A DNA stretch of 64,000 nt from Brasilonema sennae CENA114 (GTDB lineage Bacteria; Cyanobacteriota; Cyanobacteriia; Cyanobacteriales; Nostocaceae), in contig NZ_CP030118.1 in assembly GCF_006968745.1 (NCBI RefSeq), forward strand, positions 5,802,340-5,866,339, in the 5' to 3' direction. The stretch's first letter is position 1, and every line of letters begins with the position of its first letter. Under the pieces are notes generated by a model. That model made no database searches. It was given only the letters and a program-made list of their open reading frames with translations, and was not told the origin of the DNA. The position numbers and the translations under genes were made by a program. Positions 44,539 to 52,530 of this stretch are shown here, piece by piece.

Positions 44539-44697
44539 ATGGAAAACTATGTATGTTCTGTCTGCAATTACGTATATGATCCAGAAAAAGGCGATCCAGA
44601 TGGTGGTATAGAACCGGGGACAGCGTTTGAAGACATACCAGATGACTGGGTATGTCCTGTGTGTGGAGCAGGAAAAGATTCTTTTGCTCCAAAATAA
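44539..44697 (+). CDS. Rubredoxin
   Basis: This is a 52-residue iron protein with two CxxC pairs: YVCSVCNYVYDP at 4-15 and WVCPVCGAGKDSF at 37-49. GIEPGTAFEDIPDDW between them is the classical rubredoxin core. It carries one Fe(Cys)4 centre and transfers electrons in the cytosol. AGAGAGAAAG lies before the ATG. There is no membrane tail, unlike the RubA protein used in photosystem assembly. The gene is short and easily missed. Confidence 0.92.
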   Translation: MENYVCSVCNYVYDPEKGDPDGGIEPGTAFEDIPDDWVCPVCGAGKDSFAPK

Positions 44698-44704
44698 TAA
44701 GCAA

Positions 44705-45013
44705 TTATTCACTGCAGTGATACTGCAATACCCCTTCAAAATGCTCAACCGTGGGAAATGGGTCGTAGAAATGGTGGAGTAACTGCTTCCATTGATCATA
44801 TTGAGGTGACCCACGAAAACCAGTAGTATGGTCTTCTAAGGTTTGCCACCGGACAAGAAGCAGATAGCGGTTTGGAGCTTCGATGCAGCGGTGGAGTTCA
44901 TGCGAGATGTATCCTTTCATTGAAGCAATGATAGGAGATGCTTTGGCGAAAGCGGCTTCAAACTCGTTCTCCATACCGCTGGGAACATTGAGTATTGCAA
45001 CTTCTAGAATCAT
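44705..45013 (-). CDS. Antibiotic biosynthesis monooxygenase (ABM) domain protein
   Basis: A 102-residue protein starts at the ATG at 45011-45013; longer versions of this frame run through the next gene in the wrong frame. MILEVAILNVPSGMENEFEA and YISHELHRCIEAPNRYLLLV are typical of the dimeric ABM/EthD-like ferredoxin fold. Members are small oxygenases, heme-degrading proteins or ligand binders. The substrate is unknown. The gene lies 13 bases after the stop of the secreted protein gene on the same strand and converges on rubredoxin. Confidence 0.85.
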   Translation of the reverse strand: MILEVAILNVPSGMENEFEAAFAKASPIIASMKGYISHELHRCIEAPNRYLLLVRWQTLEDHTTGFRGSPQYDQWKQLLHHFYDPFPTVEHFEGVLQYHCSE

Positions 45014-45026
45014 AAAATCTTGTTTT

Positions 45027-45422
45027 TTAATACCAACCACATTCTGACGTAGTATATGGCTTATATTCGTTAGGAACGACTTGTTTTTGACCAGCAAATT
45101 TCTTTCCATTATAACCGTCATCAAAACCACGACTAAATTCTCCACCAGCAGTACGCGGCTTGTAGTTGTTTCCTCTTGTTGCACTCTGTTTTCCTTGACG
45201 GTAGCCATCAGCATAAGCTTGAGGATGATACGCAGGATCTTCGTCAACAAGCCACTGAGTGGCAGGATAGCAAGAATTTATTGGACGTCCAAAATACGGA
45301 TAGTATCCATATGGGCGAAAGTGATAGTAACCGCGAGAGTGAGCTTCAACTGCTTGATTGTTAAGTAAAAATCCACCAGCAGTGGCTAAAACGACTAGAC
45401 TAGCCGTAATAATCTTTTTCAT
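45027..45422 (-). CDS. Small secreted Tyr/Gly-rich protein, unknown
   Basis: This 131-residue protein has a Sec signal peptide (MKKIITASLVVLATAGGFLL, with cleavage near VEA at about 27) and a mature part rich in Tyr, Gly, Pro and Arg (YYHFRPYGYYPYFGRP). Two YADGYRQGK/FDDGYNGKK-like repeats follow. Two cysteines could form a disulfide. I recognise no family; the composition suggests an outer-surface or matrix protein. It may be co-transcribed with the ABM gene downstream. Confidence 0.7.
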   Translation of the reverse strand: MKKIITASLVVLATAGGFLLNNQAVEAHSRGYYHFRPYGYYPYFGRPINSCYPATQWLVDEDPAYHPQAYADGYRQGKQSATRGNNYKPRTAGGEFSRGFDDGYNGKKFAGQKQVVPNEYKPYTTSECGWY

Positions 45423-45861
45423 AGTTTTAGTCTCAAATGTTAATTAAGTATTTATATCTTTAAGATATCGCTCCAAATCTTTAGGCAACATCACCTGATA
45501 GTATGAGCAAACCGTTTATTGATAAAGAGCTTTTCATCTGACAACTGCTACCATAAACATTTGAAGCGCAATACTAAAGGAAATTACCAATTGGACTGGA
45601 CCACTTGCATGGGGTGTTTTGGCAGCAATATCAGGTTCTATAACTGGTTTATTTGGAGCTGCATGGGCATCATATTGTGACCATATTTACTCACAAAGAG
45701 AGTCTCAAACAGCTTGACTCAACGTATATGACTTGGCTAAGTTTATATGCACCAGAACTCATAAGTCAAAACAGAGATCCAAGTACCAACAGAGGTTTGT
45801 ATTTGCACCTGCTGTTACATGGTGGTTTAATGGCAGTTACTCTAAGTGTAAAAAACTTTTT

Positions 45862-46905
45862 ATGATTAACCGCCGTAATTTTCTTTTAAGTTTAGCTGCT
45901 ACCCCTTCAGTATTTGCCTTTCCCTTTCAGTTGGCAAAAGCAGCAGGTAAACCACTATTGAAACCCAAGCGTTTGCAGCCAGGATCTATTGTGGGTATTG
46001 TTGCTCCTGCTAGTGCAGTTTTTGTCCGTGAAGAACTTAATATTGTCATAGATGCAGTCAAGGGATTGGGACTTGTCCCGCGACTGGGACCGCATCTACT
46101 TGAACGATATGGTTATTTAGCAGGTAAAGATAAAGACCGTGCTGCTGATATTAATCAGTTTTTTGGTGATTCCTCTATCGCCGCCATTTTACCAGTTCGC
46201 GGTGGATGGGGATGTAGCCGGATGCTACCTTATCTTGATTACCAGCGCATTCGCAAAAATCCCAAGATTCTAGTTGGTTTCAGTGACTTAACTGCTTTAA
46301 TTCTCGGATTGAATGCTCAAACAAATCTGGTGACATTTCATGGTCCTAACGGATTAACCTCTTGGAAAAAGACTCAAACAGATTATTTTCGCCGCGTTTT
46401 ATTTAACGGTGAAGCTGTAACTTTTCAAAATCAAAAAGATGGTGACGATTCTAATCGTCTCATGCAAGTGAAGTATCGCAAACAAACTATTACTTCTGGT
46501 AAAGCAAAAGGTCGGCTGATTGGCGGAAATCTTTCTGTTTTATCCGCCATTGTAGGTTCTCCTTATTTACCCGATTTGAATGGTGCGATTCTATTTTTAG
46601 AAGACACTCGCGAAAATATTTACCGCATTGATCGCATGATGACTCACTTGAAAATTGCGGGTTTATTTAATAAACTTGCAGGTTTTGTGTTTGGACAATG
46701 TTCCGATTGTTTGCCAGACGCTGACTACGGTTCTCTCACCTTAGAAGAAGTTGTGTGGGATCACATTCAACCACTCGGCATTCCTGCTTGGTATGGTGCG
46801 ATGATTGGACATGGTGTTGAAAATATGACATTACCTATTGGTTTAGAGGTAGAAATTGATGCTGATGCTGGGACAATTCGGATGTTAGAACCTGCGGTGG
46901 AATGA
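45862..46905 (+). CDS. LD-carboxypeptidase (peptidase S66), Tat-type signal
   Basis: The ATG at 45862 gives 347 residues starting with NRRNFLLSLAATPSVFAF, a twin-arginine-like signal, so the enzyme is exported. The upstream frame extension to 45733 is not supported. The S66 triad is visible: Ser in VGFSDLTAL, Glu in FLEDTRENIYRIDRM and His in IGHGVENMTLP. RGGWGCSRMLPYLDY is the family substrate block. It trims the terminal D-residue from peptidoglycan tetrapeptides during recycling or remodelling. A possible short membrane-like fragment (45590-45716) upstream has no start codon. Confidence 0.9.
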   Translation: MINRRNFLLSLAATPSVFAFPFQLAKAAGKPLLKPKRLQPGSIVGIVAPASAVFVREELNIVIDAVKGLGLVPRLGPHLLERYGYLAGKDKDRAADINQFFGDSSIAAILPVRGGWGCSRMLPYLDYQRIRKNPKILVGFSDLTALILGLNAQTNLVTFHGPNGLTSWKKTQTDYFRRVLFNGEAVTFQNQKDGDDSNRLMQVKYRKQTITSGKAKGRLIGGNLSVLSAIVGSPYLPDLNGAILFLEDTRENIYRIDRMMTHLKIAGLFNKLAGFVFGQCSDCLPDADYGSLTLEEVVWDHIQPLGIPAWYGAMIGHGVENMTLPIGLEVEIDADAGTIRMLEPAVE

Positions 46906-46918
46906 TCAGCCTGTCCAT

Positions 46919-47233
46919 TCACATTATTCGGAATGGTTCTGATTTTTGAGTGAAATGAATTGGCAGAATACTTTCTACATTTTCAGGGGGATTAGGAACA
47001 ATGTAGTGGGTAATGACCGTACCACCGTTAGATTGGTTATTACCAGCTTCAATACCAGCTTCAACTGCTCTTTCTACCTCAGCTGTGTGTCCCCGAACAG
47101 CAACTAACATGCGAGCGCTTTCCGCTAGCCCATAATAAACAATGGTAACTGCAGCAGCTTTTACCATTGCGTCCGCTGCTGCTAGCACAGCCGGAAAACC
47201 CTGAGTTTCTATGACTCCAACCGCCATTGGCAT
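46919..47233 (-). CDS. ccmK3: Carboxysome shell protein CcmK3 (BMC domain)
   Basis: This is a 104-residue single-BMC-domain protein. AVGVIETQGFPAVLAAADAM opens the fold. The pore loop reads YYGLAESARMLVAVRGH, without the usual Gly-Ser-Gly or Gly-Ser-Ala, and HYIVPNPPENVESILP follows. These are CcmK3 features; CcmK3 forms mixed hexamers with CcmK4. AAGGGGTG lies seven bases before the ATG. The gene converges on the LD-carboxypeptidase gene and lies about 8 kb from ccmK4, on the opposite strand. Confidence 0.88.
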   Translation of the reverse strand: MPMAVGVIETQGFPAVLAAADAMVKAAAVTIVYYGLAESARMLVAVRGHTAEVERAVEAGIEAGNNQSNGGTVITHYIVPNPPENVESILPIHFTQKSEPFRIM

Positions 47234-47284
47234 GGCTTAACACCCCTTAATGAAAGATTGGTGATCATAATTGTACAAGAAAGC

Positions 47285-47395
47285 ACAGTGAACAGTGAAC
47301 AGGGAACAGTGAACAGTGAACAGTGAACAGGGAACAGGGAACAGGGAACAGGGAACAGGGAACAGGGAACAGGGAACAGTGAACAGGGAACAGGG
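47285..47395. repeat. Tandem heptamer array (GAACAGG / GAACAGT)
   Basis: About 16 consecutive seven-base units alternate between GAACAGG and GAACAGT. It lies between ccmK3 and the response regulator gene. This is a classical cyanobacterial short tandemly repeated sequence. The rest of the 47234-47667 spacer is AT-rich and holds no gene. Confidence 0.9.
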
Positions 47396-47667
47396 TTTCT
47401 TGCGCTAGTTAAATGCTCACAATTGTGAATTTAGAAGTTTTTACTCCCAACTTCAAATTCTCTTGACCTCGAAAACCTTAAGAAAATCTTAAATTTCATT
47501 GAGCTTTACATATTCATCATTCTGTCGATAGATAAATTGATTCAATCTCATACAAAATAATAAGAAAACTCACTAAATTTCATAAAAACTTATGATTTGT
47601 TAAGCAATAATAAGTAAAATCACGATTCCCAACGTAAGCAAGCACATTCAGGCTAGAGTTCACGCAT

Positions 47668-48282
47668 ATGGATACTTCACAGTTGTTAGATGGGTTGCGG
47701 GTGCTGGTGGTAGATGATGATACCGATAATCTTGATTTGATTAAGGTTATTTTTGAAGAGTACAACGTTCAAGTGACTGCGGTGACATCAGCAGGGGAAG
47801 CCCTTGAAGCAATTACGCAGTTAAAGCCAAATATTCTGATTAGTGATGTTGCCATGCCTGATGAGGATGGCTATTCACTGATTCAAAAAGTTAGAAACCT
47901 TGCAGCCGCAGTTAGCCAGATTCCTGCAATCGCTTTGACAGCACACGCCTCTGAAGAAGCAGGCGCTCTTGCTCTGGATGCAGGATTTTCCATAAGATTA
48001 GTTAAACCATTTGACCCTGACGATTTAATTACAGTGGTTTCTAAGCTCGTTTTAATTGCTCAATACGATCTTTGTCCTGTGTGCAGCAATAAACAACTAT
48101 CCTTTATCGAGTGGGAATCACTCAACAAAATTAGGTTTCATTGTCGCACCTGTAAATGGAATGAGAGTTACGGGTTAGACAAAGCGAAAGTTGCTGGATT
48201 TATAAATCGATACCACTTTAAAAATAAAATGGATGGTTTAAACAAGCCTATTTTAGGGGAGCCACTCAAAAACAATGCCTAA
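47668..48282 (+). CDS. Response regulator with C-terminal zinc-ribbon-like tail
   Basis: This is a 204-residue protein. The receiver domain spans residues 8-130: acidic pair VDDDTDN, phospho-acceptor Asp in LISDVAMPDEDGY, Thr in ALTAHAS and Lys in RLVKPF. The remaining 70 residues carry CPVC (about 137-140) and CRTC (about 160-163), a zinc-ribbon spacing, with no standard output domain. It may bind nucleic acid or protein. No kinase gene is adjacent. The 3' end overlaps the convergent outer-surface gene by 30 bases. Confidence 0.8.
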   Translation: MDTSQLLDGLRVLVVDDDTDNLDLIKVIFEEYNVQVTAVTSAGEALEAITQLKPNILISDVAMPDEDGYSLIQKVRNLAAAVSQIPAIALTAHASEEAGALALDAGFSIRLVKPFDPDDLITVVSKLVLIAQYDLCPVCSNKQLSFIEWESLNKIRFHCRTCKWNESYGLDKAKVAGFINRYHFKNKMDGLNKPILGEPLKNNA

Positions 48283-48942
48283 GCGAGTCTCTTTATTTTG
48301 TTTACTATTTTGCTGTTCGATATCCGTTGATATACGGATGCTTGAGGTAAGAGCATAACCGACTGATATTGTTGTTAAACCAACTTCTTCTCCAGTACCC
48401 AAACCAACCCAACTTTGGGTTAAAGAAATATCTCCTGCACCACCGCGAGACAACACCAACAATAGTTTTGCACCAAGATTCACTCCATCTGTGGAGTAGC
48501 TGTCAATTTCCAGATGCCGATAGCCCACCACAGGTGTAATATTGATGTAGCTACCCAAAGGACGCAGATAATAATGCAAGTCCGCACCATAAACCTGGCG
48601 TTGACCATTGAACACCGCTTGATATTCACCACTGACTGTTAAACTAGTACGACCAATAAACAGGTCCTCCACACCAATATTCACCCCAAATGCTTTCTCA
48701 GAAGAAAAGTAAGAAGACCCCACTCGTATCTTGGTAGAAAAACTAGGGTCATTCTTGATATCTTCCAACACGTTAGGTACTTGACGCCGCCAACGTTGCA
48801 AAACTGGACTATTTTTAATAATTTCTGGACTAATATCTAAATCCTGGGCATTTTTTGAAGGTGTATCACACAAAACAGGAGCTGTGATCACAAACAAATT
48901 CACACCCACTCCAAAGCATAAAGCTGATAACAGCCTTCTCAT
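48253..48942 (-). CDS. Exported beta-rich protein, unknown
   Basis: The ATG at 48940-48942 gives 229 residues with a signal peptide (LLSALCFGVGVNLFVITAPV) and a ribosome site ACAGAGG. An earlier ATG lacks these. The mature part has amphipathic strands ending in aromatic residues (TKIRVGSSYF, LTVSGEYQAVF, ADLHYYLRPLG, and the C-terminal LGIVFEWLP). This is consistent with an outer-membrane beta-barrel or a periplasmic beta protein. I do not recognise the family. It lies downstream of acsF on the same strand with an 80-base gap. Confidence 0.65.
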   Translation of the reverse strand: MRRLLSALCFGVGVNLFVITAPVLCDTPSKNAQDLDISPEIIKNSPVLQRWRRQVPNVLEDIKNDPSFSTKIRVGSSYFSSEKAFGVNIGVEDLFIGRTSLTVSGEYQAVFNGQRQVYGADLHYYLRPLGSYINITPVVGYRHLEIDSYSTDGVNLGAKLLLVLSRGGAGDISLTQSWVGLGTGEEVGLTTISVGYALTSSIRISTDIEQQNSKQNKETRLGIVFEWLP

Positions 48943-49022
48943 TGTTTTGCGCCTCTGTAATTCATAAAAAAAGTGGCTCTGTATAATACAGAACCACTTA
49001 AGTTTTAGCAAAAGCTTACAAC

Positions 49023-50099
49023 TTAGTGAACAGTTGCTTGGATTTTAGTAGCGTCAATTGGTTTAAGGAAATACAACCGCGAAATCTGCCAAGCGTTGGA
49101 GATGTAATAGGGCAGCTTTTGGAAGAATTGGACGAATTTGGGAGTCTTTGAGGTAGCGATCGCCGTCAACTTCTCGTTATTCTTCACACAAACTTCTAAG
49201 CGCTGATAAAACTCAGGATGCTCAACATCCAGTATGACTGGGAACACTCTTCCCGCAGTTTCATTGGTCTTTTCAATCACGTAGATGTCATATTCTCGTG
49301 CATCTAAACCAATTGATTCATAGAAGTCTTTGCGCTGGACGTCGTTAAGGTACATCGTCGCAAACACCGACAGCAGGAAGAACCGACTCCACAACCGCGC
49401 CTTCCAATCATTTAACATTTGCGGCTGGGATCTCATGATCGCATCAAAGAAATCCCCGTGGCGGTTTTCATCCTGACACCAGTTCTCAAACCAGCGGAAA
49501 ATCGGATAAACCCGGTCTTCTGGATGTGCTTCTAAGTGGCGATAAATTGTGATGTACCGCCAATAACCAATTTTTTCCGACAGATAAGTCGCGTAGAAGA
49601 TGAATTTTGGCTTAAAGAAGGTGTAATTACGGCTCTTGGTCAAAAACCCTAAATCCAGCGCCAGATTGAAGTCCGACAGCGCTTTGTTCAAGAAGCCAGC
49701 ATGACGCGCTTCATCCCGAGACATGAGGTTGAAACATTCCGCCAAAACAGGACTCTTGTCCTTTAAGCGACGACCGAGTTCTTTGTACAGCAAGAAGCCA
49801 GAAAACTCTGCCGTACAGGAACGCTCTAGAAATTCGACGAACAATCGGCGAGTTTCCCCGTCAATATGATCCCAGGATTGTTCAAACTCGGCATCCCGAA
49901 CAAAGTGATGACGGTTGTAGTCACAACGAAACTCTTCCAGAATGGCTTTCAACTCATCTTCGTTTGGTGAGATGTCCATTTTTGCCATCTCATCAAAGTC
50001 GGTCGTGTAGAATCGGGGTGTCAGTAGGGTTTCTTTGGCTGGGATTTTAATCCCGGACCGCATTTCTTCAAAGCCTGGTTTTTTGAGGGAATCTACCAT
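49023..50099 (-). CDS. acsF: Mg-protoporphyrin IX monomethyl ester oxidative cyclase
   Basis: This is a 358-residue di-iron oxygenase of chlorophyll biosynthesis that forms the isocyclic ring using oxygen. The di-iron ligands lie in CTAEFSGFLLYKEL, SRDEARHAGFLNKAL and CQDENRHGDFFDA (ExxH pairs). The N-terminal block LTPRFYTTDFDEMAKMDIS is diagnostic. It acts at the thylakoid or envelope membrane with an auxiliary subunit encoded elsewhere. The length is typical and the residues are intact. A 610-base leader region upstream may hold regulatory sequence. Confidence 0.96.
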   Translation of the reverse strand: MVDSLKKPGFEEMRSGIKIPAKETLLTPRFYTTDFDEMAKMDISPNEDELKAILEEFRCDYNRHHFVRDAEFEQSWDHIDGETRRLFVEFLERSCTAEFSGFLLYKELGRRLKDKSPVLAECFNLMSRDEARHAGFLNKALSDFNLALDLGFLTKSRNYTFFKPKFIFYATYLSEKIGYWRYITIYRHLEAHPEDRVYPIFRWFENWCQDENRHGDFFDAIMRSQPQMLNDWKARLWSRFFLLSVFATMYLNDVQRKDFYESIGLDAREYDIYVIEKTNETAGRVFPVILDVEHPEFYQRLEVCVKNNEKLTAIATSKTPKFVQFFQKLPYYISNAWQISRLYFLKPIDATKIQATVH

Positions 50100-50709
50100 G
50101 TCTTGATTGCCACGAGTGTCTTATTATCTTGAGTGCCTGCAAAAGTCAACAGTAATACTTTTACCCTTACGGGAAAGCCTGAGCCGGCACAAGGGAAACC
50201 GTCCCTTTATGCTACCTCACCGCCTGTAGGACTGGACTCACAAGGCACGGTATAACGACAGTATTTTATTCGTTTAGTTAAGTGTACCAAGGTGTAGGGC
50301 GACAACAGACACTTCATACGTTAAGAGTTGCAACAACACTTCAATTTTTCGGGAAATCCTTAATTAAGGATGTGTAGCTTGTAATAGAAGCTCATGCGAA
50401 CTCAAATCATCCAGTTGAATCAATCCACTGGGTGAAGTAAGGTAAGCATAAACCAGTCATATTGTAAATATATCGGAGCCTTATTGTTTTTGTAGCAACT
50501 GTAACATTATAGACCAGTAAATATTTAGTTTAGTTATTTTAAGAATGAGAACTATCCAATCGCGCTCGTTGCTTGTAACGCGGTTGCTTTGCTCAGTTGT
50601 GGTGATATGAAAACTCAAACAACTCTGGCAGCCCATCCTGATATGAAAAAAATAAAGTAGGAAAATTGTAATTAGGGAACAAGAGTAAATTAGAGGGGAT
50701 AAAAACAAG
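50100..50709. promoter_or_regulatory. Divergent upstream region of acsF and the TM2 gene
   Basis: No gene is seen in these 610 bases, which must hold both promoters. Around 50170-50230 a GC-richer segment contains AAGGGAAACCGTCCCTT, a short hairpin, and may be a structured acsF leader. I cannot match it to a known riboswitch class. Confidence 0.4.
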
Positions 50710-51219
50710 ATGAAAGCAGAAAACAGTAATAATAACAAAGACCATCAAGAACGTCTTCTTGTCTCCTACATCTTGAGTGGCGGACTTTTTTTTGGATTAG
50801 GCGGATTACACCGTTTATACAACGGTAAGATCGGGACGGGTGTATTGTGGTTGTTAACTGGTGGTGTGTTTGGTATCGGACAGTTTGTAGACTTGTTCAT
50901 TATCCCAAATATGGTAGATGAACAGGAAATGAGACTCAGAGCAAAAGCAGGTTTATCACCATTGGGTGTTCCTTTGAATCAGCCAGCTGTTGCTACTCAA
51001 CTTTACCGCTCTCCTCAGGAAAAACTAACGATGGAATTGCTTAAAGCTGCACAAAGAAGGGGCGGTCAACTCACTGTTACTCAAGCAGTTATGGAAACAG
51101 GCGCTACTTTTGCCGAGATCGAAGCTGTTTTCAGAGAAATGTTGAAGTCAGGTTATGTAAAGATAGACAACGACCCCGAAACTGGAGCCGTTACCTACCA
51201 TTTCCACGAACTAAATTAA
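50710..51219 (+). CDS. TM2-domain membrane protein
   Basis: This is a 169-residue protein. Residues 17-66 form a TM2 domain with two membrane helices (SYILSGGLFFGLGGLHRLYN, then GVLWLLTGGVFGIGQFVDLF), including the conserved LGLHR-like GGLHRLY turn and the final Asp. The C-terminal half is soluble and winged-helix-like (RRGGQLTVTQAVMETGATFA), suggesting a small regulatory or adaptor role at the membrane. The function of cyanobacterial TM2 proteins is unknown. Its end meets a convergent gene with a 4-base overlap. Confidence 0.85.
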   Translation: MKAENSNNNKDHQERLLVSYILSGGLFFGLGGLHRLYNGKIGTGVLWLLTGGVFGIGQFVDLFIIPNMVDEQEMRLRAKAGLSPLGVPLNQPAVATQLYRSPQEKLTMELLKAAQRRGGQLTVTQAVMETGATFAEIEAVFREMLKSGYVKIDNDPETGAVTYHFHELN

Positions 51220-51956
51220 TTTCTACCCAACCACTTTTGACCGTTCAGGCGCTGCATGAGTCCATAAACTAGTAAGTCAAGAGTGACTTTGCGTTCATCA
51301 ATTAAGAATGACTCAAGAGTACTGGGCTTTTTACCTTCATTGCAGGAAAAAGCCTTTTTCCCTTGAATATCTTCTTGTGTAAAATACAGGTTAAATTGAC
51401 GTAAGCCGTTCTGCCAAGTACCGATAATTTGCCAGCATTCCTCAGACTTGTCAAAACCAACGATGGAAATTTTTTGCTTGGCAAAATTCAGCGCTACATC
51501 TTGCACTCCTTCTTTGGCGATCGCCTTTTGCACAGCTGGTAAGTAATCTTGCTGGATAAACTCTGCAAATGGCTTATCCTCAACAGCCGGTGCTTTCTCT
51601 TTTTTTGCCTTGGCGGCTGGTTTTTCTCCGGCTTCACCTTTAGCTGCTGGCTTATCTCCAGGTTCTTTAGCTGGTTTGTCTTTGGGTTCACCTTTAGCTG
51701 GTGGCTTATCTTCTGCTTCGGCTTTAGCTGGTTCTGCTGGCTTTTCGCCTTTGGGTGCAGCACTCGTTGTTTTTCCAGCATCCGGATTCGCTTCTGAGTT
51801 CGCCGATGCTGGTTCAGGCGCATTTGCAGAAGGAATGTCTGTCGCTTCGGGTGAGTCTGTACTGGGAGCGTGTTCTTCAGCGACACTGGGGGCCTGCTTA
51901 TCTACAGTGCTGGGAGCAACTTCCCCAGCTTCATTATGATTTGTTTCTTCTGCCAT
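51216..51956 (-). CDS. DUF2996 protein with long Ala/Pro/Glu/Lys-rich N-terminus
   Basis: This is a 246-residue protein. Residues 1-125 are disordered and rich in Ala, Pro, Glu and Lys, with PAEPAKAEAEDKPPAKGEP-like repeats. Residues about 128-246 form the conserved cyanobacterial DUF2996 domain (PFAEFIQQDYLPAVQKAI, ECWQIIGTWQNGLRQFNLYF, TLDLLVYGLMQRLNGQKWLG). It is conserved in plastid-related lineages but has no assigned function known to me. The repeat-rich N-terminus probably varies in length between strains. Confidence 0.82.
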   Translation of the reverse strand: MAEETNHNEAGEVAPSTVDKQAPSVAEEHAPSTDSPEATDIPSANAPEPASANSEANPDAGKTTSAAPKGEKPAEPAKAEAEDKPPAKGEPKDKPAKEPGDKPAAKGEAGEKPAAKAKKEKAPAVEDKPFAEFIQQDYLPAVQKAIAKEGVQDVALNFAKQKISIVGFDKSEECWQIIGTWQNGLRQFNLYFTQEDIQGKKAFSCNEGKKPSTLESFLIDERKVTLDLLVYGLMQRLNGQKWLGRN

Positions 51957-52176
51957 TGCTCAGCTCTATCCTTTGTCTTGCTATTAGAACTCACAAGCGT
52001 GGTTAAGTCACTTTCATTTTGACACAGCCACGCCTCCCAATAGCGATGGCATTTTCTGGTAACCAAAGCCATGCTCCTACAGAGCCACAAATCCATTCAA
52101 ATTCCAAAATCATTTATTCAAAATAATTCTTTTGACTTTTGACTTTTAAATTTTGAATTTTGAATTTTGAATTGTA

Positions 52177-52452
52177 CTAGCCTCCAGCCACTGCTGGGAC
52201 AATGCTTACTTCATCACCATCATTCAATGGTGTATCTTTTCCTTCCAAAAACCGGATATCTTCACTATTGACGTACAGATTCAAAAACCGCCGTGGTTGT
52301 CCAGCTTCATCGCATAAGCGCGACTTGATACCAGGACAGTTTTCTTCTAAAGAGTCAAACAGTTGTGCGATCGTGTCACCTTTACATTCTAAGGTGGCTT
52401 GGTTATTGGTGAATTTTTGCAGAGCAGTAGGAACTAAAACTTTTACAGTCAT
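52177..52452 (-). CDS. MoaD/ThiS-family ubiquitin-like sulfur carrier
   Basis: The ATG at 52450-52452 gives 91 residues with a beta-grasp fold and a C-terminal Gly-Gly (VSIVPAVAGG), the site of thiocarboxylation. An upstream in-frame ATG (52485) is less likely, because MTVKVLVPTALQKFTN is the usual start. It lies 78 bases downstream of threonine synthase on the same strand. Such carriers donate sulfur for cofactor or amino-acid synthesis. The pairing suggests a role in sulfur amino-acid formation rather than molybdopterin, for which a second MoaD is encoded at 57672. Confidence 0.82.
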   Translation of the reverse strand: MTVKVLVPTALQKFTNNQATLECKGDTIAQLFDSLEENCPGIKSRLCDEAGQPRRFLNLYVNSEDIRFLEGKDTPLNDGDEVSIVPAVAGG

Positions 52453-52530
52453 AAATTCGGAGAGTCGTGAGTTAAGAGTTGTCATTTGTGATCAGTTTAG
52501 AACTTTGAACAAATGACTCATAATTAATGA

